DNA of 64,000 bases from Bipolaris cookei (lineage: Eukaryota; Ascomycota; Dothideomycetes; Pleosporales; Pleosporaceae): contig NRSV01000029.1 of assembly GCA_002286855.1 (NCBI GenBank), positions 62,832-126,831 on the forward strand, in the 5' to 3' direction. A program made the position numbers and the translations under genes. Within the stretch, counting starts at the first letter, position 1. The number at the start of each line of letters is the position of its first letter. Under the pieces are notes generated by a model. It saw nothing but the letters and a program-made list of their open reading frames with translations. It did no database searches and was not told the origin of the DNA. Positions 11,305-24,036 of the stretch are shown here, piece by piece.

Positions 11305-13052
11305 ATGAGGTGCGTCCTGCGTCCGCTGACGACTCCTGTCCGCCCCCAGCACGCGTCTCCAAACCACAGCGCCGCTTCTCCCTGGCCTCATGCATGGCCG
11401 ACATGTCGTCCTCGCTGTACTTCGACCTTTCGCCCCAGCACCATTGCTGAGCTGCTGAGGCCCTCTGCGCACTCGCCCTCTGCACGCCCGCCTCCCCCGG
11501 ACGGTGCCACGCTGACGGTCAACGGCTATGTGCGCACTGTACGCAAGCAGAAGCGAATTGCTTTTGCCGCCATAGGAGACGGCTCGACCTTGCGCACCCT
11601 CCAGGCCGTCCTCCCTCCCCAGCTAGCAGAAGGGTCAGTCGCCGCCTCTCGTGGTACTTGTCCAGGCGCTGACAAGCCGCTTCATCAGGCTCTCAACCGG
11701 CGTCGCAGTCACAGCCACCGGCAAATGGACGCCCTCGCCAGGCCAAGGACAGTCCCATGAGCTCCACGTCACTGGTGTGCGCATACTGGGAGACAACGAT
11801 GCCACCGTGAGTTCGATTCCGTGACCTGCAGTGACTGTCCTCACTATCTAATTGCATCAATCCCTCTTAGGCCTACCCAATACAGAAAAAATTCCACACC
11901 CCAGAGTTTCTTCGCACTCTCCCGCATCTGCGAAGTCGGCTGCCGTTCAACTCGCTTATCCTGCGGTTGAGGTCTCTGGTCACAGCTCAAGTAACAAACT
12001 ACTTTGCGAAACACGACTTTGTCCAATGCCATCCGCCAATCATCACGTCTTCGGATTGCGAGGGCGCAGGCGAGGTTTTCACCGTGGCGCCTGAAGCATC
12101 ATCTGCTCATGATCAAAGCTCCGCCAACCAGACTAAACCCCATCAAGACTTATTTTTTGGTTCTCCAAAGTACCTGACAGTCTCGAGCCAGCTCCACCTT
12201 GAGGCTCTAGCTCAGTCGGTGAACAGGGTCTGGACTCTGTCCCCCACGTTCCGTGCTGAAAAGAGTGATACAGCCCGTCATCTTAGTGAGTTTTACATGT
12301 TAGAAGCCGAAATGGCCTTTGTCGACGACGTCAATGTCGTCATGGACACGGTAGAGGACATGCTGCGCTCCATTGCTTCCGAGCTGCAAACTTCGGCTGT
12401 AGGCCAGGAGCTCCTCGAAGCGCGGACGCGGGACCAGGAACAAGAGAGTACATCTGTGTCGCACGTTGCGCTCGCACGACGGTGGCAGGGGCTGATAGCC
12501 AGGCCGTGGCCAAGGATTACCTACAAAGCCGCCGTACAGCATCTCAAGGACGCTACATCTCAGGGCAAGGCCGAATTCGAGTACCCGCCTGGCCATGAAG
12601 ACGGCCTCCAGACGGAACACGAACGTTTCCTGGCCGAAAGCATGGGAAATGGCGGGCCCGTTTTCGTCACTGACTACCCACGTAACATCAAGCCATTCTA
12701 CATGGCGCCTTCGACGGGCGCGGCAGCTGGTGATGGCGCAGCATCAACAGTTGCGTGCTTCGATTTACTCGTGCCCGAGATTTGTGAGCTTGTGGGGGGC
12801 TCCATGCGTGAACATAGGCTGTCTGATCTTGTCCAGTCCATGGACGCCCACGGCCTCCGACACACGACTAATGAATCGACTGACGCATCAGACGGCTCCC
12901 TACAGTGGTATGTCGATCTCCGGAGATACGGCAGCGTTCCGCATGGCGGGTTTGGCCTCGGGTTTGATCGGCTTCTGTGTTACCTGGCGGGTGTTTCTAA
13001 TATCAGAGATGTAGTCAGCTTTCCCCGGTGGCACAAGCGGTGCGACTGCTGA
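11305..13052 (+). CDS. SLM5: Asparaginyl-tRNA synthetase, mitochondrial type
   Basis: The enzyme charges tRNA-Asn with asparagine. Exons are 11305-11633, 11689-11806 and 11871-13052; introns of 55 and 64 bp have normal ends. The product has 542 residues. Residues 1 to about 55 are rich in Arg, Ser and Pro with almost no acidic residues, which suits a mitochondrial targeting signal. The OB-fold anticodon domain follows (LTVNGYVRTVRKQKRIAFAAIGDGS). The class II core comes next: motif 1 region (FLRTLPHLRSRLPFN), then TVSSQLHLEAL, motif 2 (FRAEKSDTARHLSEFYMLE), and motif 3 near residue 509 (GFGLGFDRLLCYLAG). The C-terminus is IRDVVSFPRW. The order of domains and the Asn-type rather than Asp-type motif 2 support AsnRS. 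Mitochondrial targeting is inferred; start choice within the leader is uncertain. Confidence 0.88.
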
Positions 13053-14422
13053 TATGCAGTTGAAATTGGAGGTCCTCTAGTATCTCGGATCACGACATTG
13101 TAGTGTTGACCAGCATGGTACTTTGTGACGCGCCATGAAAGGGTGCTGGAGATTATTGCTTGTTGTAGTGATCGAGACCGAGGGCCCATTGTACCTGTGC
13201 GCTGCAACCACCCTCTCGGTCAACTGGTGAGACCAAGCGGGCTAGCCTATTAAACAAGCTACCTTGCCACGAAATTTCACCATCCCAAAGATATTATTTT
13301 AAGCAAAAATTTCGATAAGACAAATGCACTAACTCCGTATTTACTACACCAAAATGCATATTAACTAAGATACTATCAGTGCAACAGCAGCAGCAACAGC
13401 CGCCATAAAGGCTTCAAGCGGGCTTCATACCGTCGGTGCTGGGCGATTTTATCTGAGACTTCGACCGACCGAGAATCACCACTGCTCCGAATCCTGACAG
13501 GCCGAAGTCGCACCGACTTTGGGGCTGCAAACAAGAGTGTCAGAAATTGATGTCCGCTCTCATACTACTATACACATGGCAAAGCTTGCTGCTTCGGCTC
13601 ATCATCACGTGCGCAACAGTGAAGTGTTGTCAGTTGTCATGTCGCATTTGGTTAGCCATGGCAGTCGAGGCCTATGCTGCTTATTTGATGCCGATATTGG
13701 CCATTAATCAGCCAGAGGGTCCAGAGTAGAGTAGAGTACGCTACCGTGAGCCGCTGGCAGCGAGGTGGGGGTGGCAGAGTCATGCTACACCACCACTCAA
13801 CAAAAGCTTTTGTAAAATACAATTCGCGTAGTCTGCGCCTGCGAAACAGGCGTTGTGGATGGCCTGAGACGTAGGCGGAGATGATCTGATAAGATACGGG
13901 GAATTACCACAACTCCTCTCGTCTCGCCTCGCATCTCCGGCAGGCTTTCGCAGACATTCGCTGTCACACTCGTAATGTACTCCATCTCCGCGGCTACGTG
14001 CAAAATTATTTGGAAGCATTTGCCGCAGTGGTGGCGGCTGGCCAGTCGAGAGGCGCGGAAGTGAAGCATGTCTGTACATAGATACAGCCTACTGGCACGC
14101 ATACACATTGGCTTGCGCAGACAGAGCGTGACCATCCATCAGACTCCGGCATCGCAGCGACTGATAACAACGGCCAGGTTGATGGTCGATAGAGTAGAAC
14201 CCCGGCCGCTGCGTTTTGGGTCTGATGTCTCGGCGTTCGGCTGAAGTCATCTCGCGCTTCCGTTACTAGTTGCAAACAAAAGTGACAACTTCAATTTCCG
14301 ACGAGCGTCAACCCACCGCCGTCGCCCTCTTGCACCACCCTGGGACCTATCACGAATCATTCCCGACTGTCTCTCTTCAAGCCGCCAACCTGGAATCCGC
14401 GGCCCCTGCAGCCGGCCGTCTT
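13053..14422. other. Intergenic region, AsnRS / mitoferrin
   Basis: About 1.37 kb without a supported gene. It includes a short CAG/CAA run (13382-13402) and a gagta repeat (13726-13738). ORFs on either strand lack family motifs. Confidence 0.5.
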
Positions 14423-15753
14423 ATGGCCCCCCATGATCGACCAGCAGTTCCTGTCGAAGAAGAGCACGAGTACAGCTCCATTGCACCGCCGCCGTGAAAG
14501 ACACCAATCGCTGACTTGCGCGCCAGCTATGAAGCACTCCCACCGAATTTCTCCCTCACGGCCAACATGCTCGCAGGCGCGTTTGCAGGCGTCGCCGTAC
14601 GTCCTCCGGAATCGCCGCCGCAATATACTCGCCCCGGCTGACTTGACGACAGGAACACTCAGTGATGTACCCAGTAGATTTGCTCAAGGTGCGCAACATG
14701 CCTATCACTTCCTCGCAGCCTGCGAGCCATGCGCTGACTGTCGACAGACTAGAATGCAGATCGTCAACCCCTCGCCAAGTGCCATGTATAGTGGTATTTC
14801 GAACGCCATGGTCACCATATCCCGAGCCGAAGGGTTCTGGTCGTTATGGAGAGGCTTGTCTAGTGTTGTAATAGGCGCGGGTAGGCAAACAACTGCGCAG
14901 ATTATGGCCAAGTGTAGCTGACGGATGATACAGGCCCCGCGCATGCTGTCTATTTTGCATCGTACGAGGCCACAAAGCACGCTCTCGGTGGAAACGAAGG
15001 AGAGAGCCACGAACATCACCCTCTTGCAGCAGGTGCGCAATCCCACCCGCATTAGCATTCTACCAAGCACTTGCTAACTGTCAACAGCTGCTAGCGGTGC
15101 CGCGGCCACCATTTCCAGCGATGCATTGATGAATCCGTTTGACGGTAAGAGGCATATTACCACAGCGCCCCGCGTCTACTGAACCCCGCAGTCATAAAAC
15201 AACGCATGCAAATGCACGGCTCGATATACAAGTCTGTCCCGCAATGCGCCCGAGAGGTTCTCCGCACAGAGGGCATTGGCGCATTCTACGTTTCCTACCC
15301 CACAACATTATGCATGACGGTCCCCTTCACAGCCCTGCAATTCATGGCATACGAATCTCTCTCCAAAGTCATGAACCCTACCGGCCGATACGATCCCTAT
15401 ACACATTGCTTCGCGGGCGGTGTTGCAGGTGGATTTGCAGCGGGTCTTACCACACCACTTGATGTTATCAAGACGCTGTTACAAACGCGAGGAAATGCCA
15501 GAGATATGGAACTGAAGAATGTCTCAGGTCTGGTGCAAGCTGCAAAGATCATCCACCAAAGAGAAGGATATAGAGGATATTTCCGTGGCTTGAAGCCTCG
15601 AATCATCACCACGATGCCCAGCACTGCCATTTGCTGGTAAGTTATTTTGTAACCCGCCTAGTCTGGTATTGTCTAACTCAAAGCAGGTCTGCATACGAGA
15701 TGGCGAAGGCCTTCTTTATCCGGAGAAGTACAAACTCGTCCACGGCTATATAA
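14423..15753 (+). CDS. MRS4: Mitochondrial iron carrier, mitoferrin (MRS3/MRS4 type)
   Basis: This inner-membrane carrier brings iron to the matrix for heme and Fe-S cluster synthesis. Eight exons are read: 14423-14469, 14527-14596, 14653-14688, 14748-14880, 14934-15032, 15088-15144, 15192-15636 and 15687-15753. The seven introns are 47-59 bp, and the exons sum to 318 codons, 317 residues. All three carrier repeats show the signature: MYPVDLLKTR, MNPFDVIKQR and TTPLDVIKTLLQTR. The first matrix loop reads RMQIVNPSPSAMYSGI, and the N-terminal YEALPPNFSLTANMLAGAFAG is typical of this subfamily. The first intron uses gtacag as donor; a 33 bp alternative exists, but the chosen splice gives the more family-like HDYEALPP junction. 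Mitoferrin is preferred to other carriers because of that N-terminus and the GAGPAHAVYFASYE segment. Confidence 0.88.
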
Positions 15754-16657
15754 CGAGACGACGATCCAGACTGGCCCCTTTCCCAGGCATCATTTACAGA
15801 AATTGCCAGAGTATGACGATGCGCGCTTTGCAAATCGAATAATATACCTGCGGCGTCGCGGAGAGGATATTACTGCAGTACTGGGCATTTACGACGAGGT
15901 CCAGCATTCTGTGTAGAGCGGGCAGAGCGAGAAGATGTGTCGCGACACTCCTTACTTGGCATTGTGTAGTGACAGACGCTTTGAGGTTCTTCCAAACGCT
16001 TTATTTGGCAGCGCCTAAACGTTTGGTTATGTGAGCGCATGGTGGCTTGCGCAGATAATTGTACCATAGGAGAAATTCAAGACTGGTACCGCTTACGACA
16101 CATCTATTGACTTTTTCATAATATGCATACTTTGTCTTTCACTACTCAAACGTCGGTGGTCTTGCGGCCAACAGATTCTTGCTGAAGAGTTAAAGTCTTT
16201 ACGTCAATTTCTTTTTTTTTGAACTTTCACATCTATTGTAGTAAGCTTCTCCGTAGGTGCGTAATCGATAGACGACGGCCCGCTCCTGTTTAGCTTCTGG
16301 TCACGTACCCCACTTTCGCATGCACATGCGCCTGTCTCGTGGATATCTTTTGCGAGTGTAGGCGTTTATAGAGTTGAACCTGACTTACTGTACTCACTGT
16401 GTTGGGGTGTCCATGTTTGGAGAACGCCACCGCAGCAGCTTGTTTTGTTTTGCTCGGTTGCCGTTACTCAGCCTTCGAGGGTGCGAATATGCACTGGGCG
16501 GCAACCTACTACGTCACGCCCCAGCGCGAAGCTAAGGCTGGCGCATGCAACAGACGACCCTGCCAATACCAGCCCAGGCCTTGGTGATAGATACTTATTC
16601 CTGTCTCTGCATCCTACACCAGCTTAAAGTGGACGCGCAATATCTACTTCCTTCGCT
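15754..16657. other. Intergenic region, mitoferrin / MIT-AAA ATPase
   Basis: About 0.9 kb. It holds a T-run (16210-16220) and no recognisable ORF or RNA gene. Confidence 0.5.
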
Positions 16658-19165
16658 ATGCGCGCCAACACCACCCAGAAAGCCTACGACGAGGCTTTCT
16701 TGGCCTGCTCGACCGCAGTGTACTTTGAGAGCCAGGTCAGCGCTTGTCAACCCAACAATGTCGCGTACGATGGAAAACACTAACCAAAGTCCTCGCAGAA
16801 CAACGAGCCAGAAGCATTGCGATCTTGGAAGACAGCCCTCGACCATATCAATTACCATAATTCTCGTCGCAACCCCTTGACGTACCGCCCCACAACCGAA
16901 ACAGAGAGAGCACTCATCGAATCGCTACGTCAGCTGCAACTACAGTGCAAGGAGCGCGTAGATCTCCTGGAAACCTTGAAAAGGAGCCGAGAGGATTCGA
17001 GGGAAAGTTTGACTTCAATGTCGTCTGACACGAATACACCAGTTGCACCATCTCATGGAGCGTCTCAATTACCAAATGGAGCGAACCCGTCTTCTTCGTG
17101 GCTTGGGGGTAGTTCTATACCGCCGTTGGATTATACCGATCTCTCACGACCACCGTTACCTTTGCGCCCTGCAATGGTGCCCCGCAAAAGCTCCGGCAAT
17201 GGGTCAATACAAGAAAACAGCCTATCACAGACTCAGTGCGCATCGAATTTGTCTCCGGGGCCTGTGGGCGAGAACAAGGCGCGTACACCATCCCCAGAGA
17301 AAAGCGGTAGATTGTTGCGGACACTGAGACCTGGAAGGGAGAGCAAATCATCATCAGGAAAGATGCCCAACTCGTTGAGGAGCCGCCCCGATGCTTCAAA
17401 AGCAGCTACTCAAGCATGGACTGTCAGAACTGCATCAGCTTCAAGCCGCCCTGTTCTGCGCCCGTCAAACCCGTCAAATTCTCCAACGATTGCTTCAGTA
17501 CGCTCATCAGTAGACAGGTCGGCTGCTGAGAGGCCGAGCATATCCTCAAATATTCAGTCGCAGCTACCATATGTACAAGCACCGCTTTCTTCCAGAGCTG
17601 AACAACGCTTGGCATCTATTGCTCATGCAGCTCCAGCCCCTGTCGACGATAGCGAGCCTCAGCCTACCAGAACTCGAGCTTTTGAGCGAGCAGCACCGCC
17701 ACTTCCCCGAAAACCAGTAGATTCAGGTCGATTGGTGGGCACGCCATTGGGAAGCACAACACTGCCTTCGTACCGAAACGAGTATCCCAAAACTACGCCT
17801 GATCCGCGAAATCTTGCTGCATCGGCAGCGGCACACTCATATGGCGACTGTGGTGTTGAGAGAGGGGATGGAAAGGGGAGTGTCATGTGGGATCCAACCA
17901 CACGACGGCTAGTACCGAAACCTGCGAACAACAACGTGCGCACACGAACTGATTCCGAGCAAGACGATCCACCTGAATCTATAGCAGTTGGAGTTGACGG
18001 GAACATTGCCAAACAAAGACGGTCTCCAGTACAGAAGGTCAGAGCTAGAGGAAACTCGATTCGTGCAGAACTACCTGATACCCCGAGCATGGACAGTGCC
18101 AAGGGCGACGAAGAACTAGAAGAGACGGACGAATGGAAACGACGAACAGAAGAAATCATGAAGAATCTTCCACGAGGCGTCGACAAGCAAGCAGCGCAGC
18201 AAATCCTCAACGAGATTGTGATACAGGGAGACGAAGTACACTGGGATGATGTATCGGGATTGGAGGTGGCAAAATCAGCTTTGAAGGAAACAGTTGTTTA
18301 CCCGTTTTTGAGGCCGGATCTGTTCATGGGTTTGCGAGAGCCAGCACGCGGAATGCTTCTCTTTGGACCTCCGGGAACCGGAAAGACAATGTTAGCAAGA
18401 GCCGTAGCAACCGAGTCAAAGGCGACGTTTTTCGCCATTTCTGCAAGCAGTCTAACATCCAAATTTCTGGGCGAATCAGAGAAACTTGTCCGTGCACTGT
18501 TCCAGTTGGCTAAGATGCTTGCGCCATCAATCATCTTTGTTGATGAGATTGATTCACTCCTTTCGTCACGGTCCAGCTCTGGGGAACACGAAGCAACACG
18601 TCGCATAAAGACTGAATTTCTCATCCAGTGGTCTGATCTACAAAAGGCGGCTGCTGGAAGTGCAGTGACTGAACGGGAGAAAGAGAAAGGCGATGCTAGT
18701 AGAGTGCTTGTGCTGGCTGCAACGAATCTTCCATGGGCTATTGACGAAGCCGCAAGACGAAGATTTGTAAGGCGACAATACATTCCACTGCCAGAGGACT
18801 GGGTCAGGAAGCAGCAGATCAAGACGCTGCTGAGTCATCAGAAACATGAGCTTAGTGGTGAGGACCTCGATCGTTTGGTAGAGCTTACTGAAGGTGAGTG
18901 TATGCGATCAATGTTTTGTGGGCATATGGCTAATATCACAACAGGCTTTTCTGGGTCTGATATCACAGCACTTGCCAAAGACGCCGCCATGGGTCCTTTA
19001 CGCTCACTAGGGGAAAAATTGCTTTTCATGACTATGGATCAGATACGGCCAATACAATACCAAGACTTTGATGCTAGTCTTCAGGCCATCCGACCGTCTG
19101 TAAGTAAACAGGGACTGAAGGAATTTGAAGATTGGGCTGCACAGTATGGTGAGCGCGGAGGTTAA
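16658..19165 (+). CDS. SAP1: MIT-domain AAA+ ATPase of the SAP1/YTA6 (spastin/Vps4-related) group
   Basis: Exons are 16658-16735, 16799-18893 and 18945-19165 (797 residues). The tiny first exon supplies the start of an MIT helical domain (KAYDEAFLACSTAVYFESQ) that continues as NNEPEALRSWKTALDHINYH, to about residue 85. Residues 90-470 are Ser/Pro-rich and probably disordered. The AAA domain begins near residue 505 (VHWDDVSGLEVAKSALKE). Walker A is GPPGTGKT at about 549-556, Walker B is IIFVDEID at about 604-611, and sensor 1 is LAATNLPWAID. The Vps4-type C-terminal helix follows (DFDASLQAIRPSVS). These meiotic-clade AAA proteins sever or remodel ESCRT-III or microtubules; which one this does is not visible. 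The second intron (51 bp) is in frame without a stop. Confidence 0.88.
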
Positions 19166-19393
19166 GGGATCAATCACCTGGATGTAGTGATTATGTGTAT
19201 ATTACTGGGTCTACCGTAATGGGCACGGGGAAATATCACAGCAAACAACACTCGTTCCTGCCTCGGTCGGGGGCGACTCCTTCCTGCTACGACATGCACG
19301 AGACTTGGCGTCATCTCACAGTGAGAAATCCAACTTTTTAGCTTTTAACCAAAACTATTCACTCATTCATTCCATACATCTCATAAGTGCAAA

Positions 19394-20464
19394 ATGGCGC
19401 CGCGTAAGAAGACTGAAGAAAAGGCCTCAGCCAACGAGGCAGCAAACATGGTGCTGCTCTACCTGCGTGAGTATTTCTTCCTCTCAGATACACACACGCG
19501 CATACTACGCCTCTTGGTTTCACATTAACACCGTCGCATAGGCAAGCAGAACCGTCCGTACTCGGCCATCGACGTCTCAGCCAACCTGCACAACAAAGTG
19601 ACCAAAGGTGTGTCTCGTTTCGCATGTACAGGCTATCTAGCTTTGATGCAGAATAAACTAAACAATGAAGTAGCTGCCGCAGCAAAGATTCTCAAGGATT
19701 TGCATGAGCAAAAATTGATTGAGGGGCGGATGGCAGGTATGTAGGGGGTTTGATTGCTTCACTGCCTTGGCTTCATCAAGGCGATGTGACGGGGAAACTG
19801 ATATATACTTTTTGTGTGGACTAGGAAAACAGATTGTATATCATGCTTTGCAGGTGAGTTTCCGATACCCGCTTCCACATTCTCTAACGCCTTCCTTTAC
19901 TCCTCCTTTCTTTTCCCAAAGCTAAAAAGTCTGACTTCCATGCAGGACGCAGCAGATGCATGCACAACCGAACAACTCGCTGCCCTCGACGCTGAAATAG
20001 CCAATCTGCGTACGCAAACCGCCGCTCTAAATGCTACGGCCAAGACTCTACGATGTACGCTTGCATCGGTGACTTCTACGCTGAGCACGGCGGATTTGAT
20101 TGCAAACGTGGACTTGCTGGAGGGGGAAAAGGCAGAGATTGAAGAGAGGCTAGATGGGTTGAGGAAGGGGAGGGCAAGGATGGTGAGTTTTCTGTTCTCT
20201 CATCTTCATACTAGGCGTTGGCATCACTAGATTTACCCAGTGTTGAGGAATTAAAAAAAGGAGGCAAAATTACTGACAAGACGTGAATACATACAGGTCA
20301 CACCAGCGGAGCGTCAAGCAGTTGAGCAGATGTGGAAGAAGAGCGTGAGGACGGCTAAGAATCGAGAGAAGATTGCGCGCGAAATGTGGAAGATTATCGC
20401 GGATAACTTGCCGGATGACGAGGCGAGGGAGGAGCATAGGGAGATGTTTGATCTGGATGGTTAG
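19394..20464 (+). CDS. HOP2: Homologous-pairing protein 2 (HOP2/TBPIP)
   Basis: HOP2 pairs with MND1 and stimulates Dmc1/Rad51 strand invasion during meiosis. Six exons are read: 19394-19466, 19542-19607, 19674-19736, 19825-19853, 19946-20182 and 20297-20464. They sum to 212 codons, 211 residues, close to the yeast length of 218. The winged-helix DNA-binding domain is at the N-terminus (MVLLYLRKQNRPYSAIDVSANL, then KILKDLHEQKLIEGRMAGKQ and IVYHALQ). A coiled coil follows (residues about 85-155, EQLAALDAEIANLRTQ and LLEGEKAEIEERLDGLRKG). The C-terminal helices are typical (MWKKSVRTAKNREKIAREMW, ending DNLPDDEAREEHREMFDLDG). All splice junctions were needed to keep the family frame. A functional HOP2 suggests a sexually competent lineage. 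Confidence 0.9.
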
Positions 20465-20890
20465 CGGGATCCATGTATGGTGTGCAAAGACGAAACGTAG
20501 CAACCATGCTATACATAAATGGGCGAGAGACGTTGAAATGAGAAGGGAATCAAAGAAGAGATGAGAGCAAATGCAATCAAGACACCAACTACTCATGTTC
20601 AATTTAATGGTCATTGTCCCATTGTCGTAGTATGCATTATATACAAATAGGTATCCAGAATCTGTCGTTAGATTTCTTCAGTTGATGAGAGAGTAACAGA
20701 TATAGTCAAAGAAAGGTGGAGAAGAAAACGCCCTTATGCAATGCAAACACCCACCCGCATGCCATGATGGGAATAATATGTTAAGCAACAAAGCATCAAA
20801 AGTGGATTCAACAGAGACGTATTTGGTATCCAGATATTTTTTTAAAAAATAAAGTGACAAAAAAGAAGGACGAAGAGGTGGCAGATGGGA
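20465..20890. other. Convergent intergenic region, HOP2 / ATG22
   Basis: These 426 bp lie between two 3' ends. The sequence is AT-rich with an A/T-run (20838-20850) and no supported gene. Confidence 0.5.
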
Positions 20891-23160
20891 TCAAAGATCT
20901 TGCCTACCACCTCGTTGATAAGAAAAGGAGCCGTGGAGATCATTTCGAATATCCTCGGACAGGGTATCATGGGCGTCAAGGTCGTCGAGGGCATCGCTGA
21001 CACGGGCGAGTTGGGCCAGTGTTTTTGCTAGAGCCGCGCCCTCTATGCGGCCACGGTCTACGTTGACAAGGAGCATAATGGGGAAGGGAAGACCGACAAG
21101 GATGGCTAGGAACCAAAAGGCCTGTTTGAAGAGAAAAATTAGCTTGCTGGTATTCATAGTCACAACAAGGAGAGGAAAACATACCGGTCTGATTTCTCCA
21201 TAGGCGTCTGTAATTGCACCTACAATGGCGGGGCCAAAGACACTGCTGCCCTTGTCGGTAATAGCATACAAGGCGTAAAATGCGGCTTCATAGCCAGGAG
21301 GAATGAGTTCACCAAACAGTGCACGGCAGTAACTGCTGAGACCACCGAGCACAAAACCGTAAATGGCACCCAGAGGATACATTTCCCATTGCTGCTGTAG
21401 ACCTAGGAATCCCAGTCGCTGAACTGCTGGGATGTAGCCAAGGAGGCCGTAAATGGGAATAGTTTCGAAAAGCAGGATGCAGAGCAAGATTGTTTGCGTG
21501 GGCGACAAGTGGAAAAAGGACGCGAGGCGTGACCAGAGAAAGGCGCCTAGAACGCCAAAGACGGTTGCGATGACATTGATGAGGGCCAACATGGCATATG
21601 GCATTCCGAGTGTCGTCTTTGCAAAGAGGACTGCTGTGCCCGAGACTGTGGCTATGCTGTCTGATAGCAGGAACCAGGCTGCAAGGAAAAGCAGCACGTC
21701 CTTGAGATGGCGGGCATGGGTTACAGTGCGGCCGAGTGATTTCCACGAGTAGCTAAAGTATGCGAGGGCGGTGCGGAAACTGGACGTCTGCTCCCCAATA
21801 TGCAAGGGTGGGCCGGGGCGAGGTCGAAGCCAACGGGCGGTCGGGAGAGTGAAGAGGAACCACCATGCGCCGATGATGAAAAGAACCAGGCGAAGGCCAA
21901 AGTTTGAAGACTTGAAAGCAATGACTACGAGAATGCCTACAGTTTGGACAACCAGGGCGGCAATGTATCCAATTGCAATGCCGTAGGATGAAATTTTGGT
22001 GGCAAGGGAAAGTTCGACCGAGGAAGCGTTTGTGGTCTTTGCCCTTGGGATGGTCAGGTCGACGCTTGGCGGAGTATGGGGGAGCAGTGCGGTGGTGGCA
22101 TCTGCAACTTCTTCAAGGAGGCCTTCGCGCTCTACAAGGTGGCTGGCATAACGTGCATCTCGGACTATGTTTTCCTGGGTAGGCGTTTCTCCGCCTCTTT
22201 CATCGTCTTCTTCGGTCGTGACTTCGTCGTCAACCTCGTCCTCGTCCTGGTCCTCGTCTTCGTCTTCGTCTCTGTCGATGAAGGAGGTTGCGGCGCTGAT
22301 GTCTGCATACTTGACGGTGGGATGGAAGCGTACGAGTAAAGGCAAGAAGCTGTTGAGTAGAACGAAGCTTGCGCCGAAGCATGTGTTTGCGATTATGGCG
22401 AGGAATGCGCCCAGGATGTAGATGCTCGGGACTACAGGCAGAAACAGCATGGTGGCTATGCTGCCGATGAAGGCGAAATAGAGGAGGAACGTCTTTCTGA
22501 ACCTGCCGTGGTCGGCGGCGCCGCTCATGCTAATAATCAACAGAGCTTGTATGAGGACGGATATGCTGAACGTGTACATGGCGAAACTAGCCGTGTTGAT
22601 TTCAACGCCGAGGATGTAGACTACGCATTGTCCCTTTTCAGGACCTGGTTTGAACAAGGCGCCAATGGGAGAGGTGGATAAGGCACTGGTGGGGGACACG
22701 GCGGGTATCGTAGCCTTGCATGGCGTGGAGCGGTCGGCAAGCAGGACGCCATTTTCGCGGGCAAGTTGCTCGAGAGTGACGGGTATGAAGGAGCCAATTC
22801 CACAGACGACAAAGACCTGGGCAGGGTTAGTGGGGTGCGGGGAGGATGATGGTGGAGATGGAGGTGGAGGTGGAGGTGGAGGAGAAAGGGCAGTCAGTAT
22901 GTAGTTACCTCAGCGGCCCATCCGTACATGTAGAAGCCGCGGAGCTCCTTGTCGCTGGTCAGGCGCGTGTCCTCGCCATGATATTGGGGGCGGTCTGGGG
23001 CAGCCTCCATGTCGAAGTGGTGATGATCAGACAGGCTCTGCTCATCGTCTGCCTCGTTGGACTGGGAGATGGAGAGGATCGAGGCCTTTGACTGGGACGA
23101 GGCATTTCGGGCGATGGCTGGTCGCTGGTAGGGCGGAAGCTCGGGCGCGCGCGGTGCCAT
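20891..23160 (-). CDS. ATG22: Autophagy-related protein 22-like vacuolar amino-acid exporter (MFS)
   Basis: ATG22 exports amino acids such as leucine from the vacuole after autophagic breakdown. Exons are 23160-22909, 22816-21185 and 21121-20891 (704 residues). The 92 bp first intron contains a CCTCCA-type polypyrimidine run. The 63 bp second intron is in frame and stop-free. The protein has about a dozen hydrophobic helices. Family landmarks include RGFYMYGWAAEVF, GIGSFIPVTLEQLARENG, NTASFAMYTFSISVLIQAL and GGLSSYCRALFGELIPPGYEAAFYALYAITDKGSS. A highly acidic loop (about residues 265-295, Asp/Glu runs) sits between helices 4 and 5, longer than in yeast. The gene is divergent from MED14, with 876 bp between the starts. 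Confidence 0.9.
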
Positions 23161-24036
23161 GGAAGCAAGCAGGGCTTACACTAATTGGCGGAGGAGCGTC
23201 ACCGCGACAGAGACATTGCGAAAGGAAGGGAGAGGCGGCGGATAAATGCGCAGCAGACGACAGCCGCCCAATGGCCAGGAAGAGGCTAGCTGGATCTGTA
23301 GGAGGAGGGTGTGTGTGTGTATCGAGACATGTGTGGATGTGCAAGCCAGCTGGGGGGTGGGCTTGTTGGGTCGACAGCGGGCGATCCCATGGTCGCTGCT
23401 GGGCGGGCGACGACCTGGGCGTGTGACGATGGCTGCGCTGGCCATGGGCTAATGCTGTGTTGTGTATGGACATGCATTTACAGGTGTATTCACATATACA
23501 TGTATCCAGGTATGTATACATTTACATGTACACACATATATGCTTATACACGTACTACATGGACACATACTACGGAGGTAAACAAGCACACACTTCCTCC
23601 AGAGCCTGCCCAGCCTGACTCGCTCTTGGATGCACGCCAAGACGGCCCCCCGGCCAGGCCAGGGCTGATGTGATGTCTCGCCGTCAACCTCACCCTCTTT
23701 GCATCCCCACCCACCCACCGCCAGACGAGCCCCATCCAGGCCAACACCCTCTCTAACCGCCCCAGCCGACAATGCCATAGTCGCCCTCCAAGCCCCAACC
23801 CTCCGCTCCTTTGTCTTCACCCTCGCGCCCCGTCCGCCCGCCGCGCCCTCAGTCGCCAGGTCCTGCGCGTCGCATCCAACCCTCGCCTCGCCTCGCCTCG
23901 TCTTTCACCTGTACGCCCGTATCATCGCCTTTTCGCCCTCCTCAAGCAGTGCAGCCGTGTTGCCCAAACAGCCACCAGGCGCGCGCACAGCGGGTGCGGC
24001 CAAGGCGCCCGGGGGCTGCTGCTCTGGCGGCGTAGC
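23161..24036. promoter_or_regulatory. Shared upstream region of ATG22 and MED14
   Basis: This 876 bp region holds a tract dense in ACATAT/ATGTAT/TACATG words (23455-23570) and long C/T-rich runs toward MED14 (23680-23930). The ORFs here are low-complexity shadows. Confidence 0.45.

Noticed and set aside
23311..23673. ORFs in the ATG22/MED14 intergenic region
   Set aside because: They overlap on both strands and consist of low-complexity promoter sequence.
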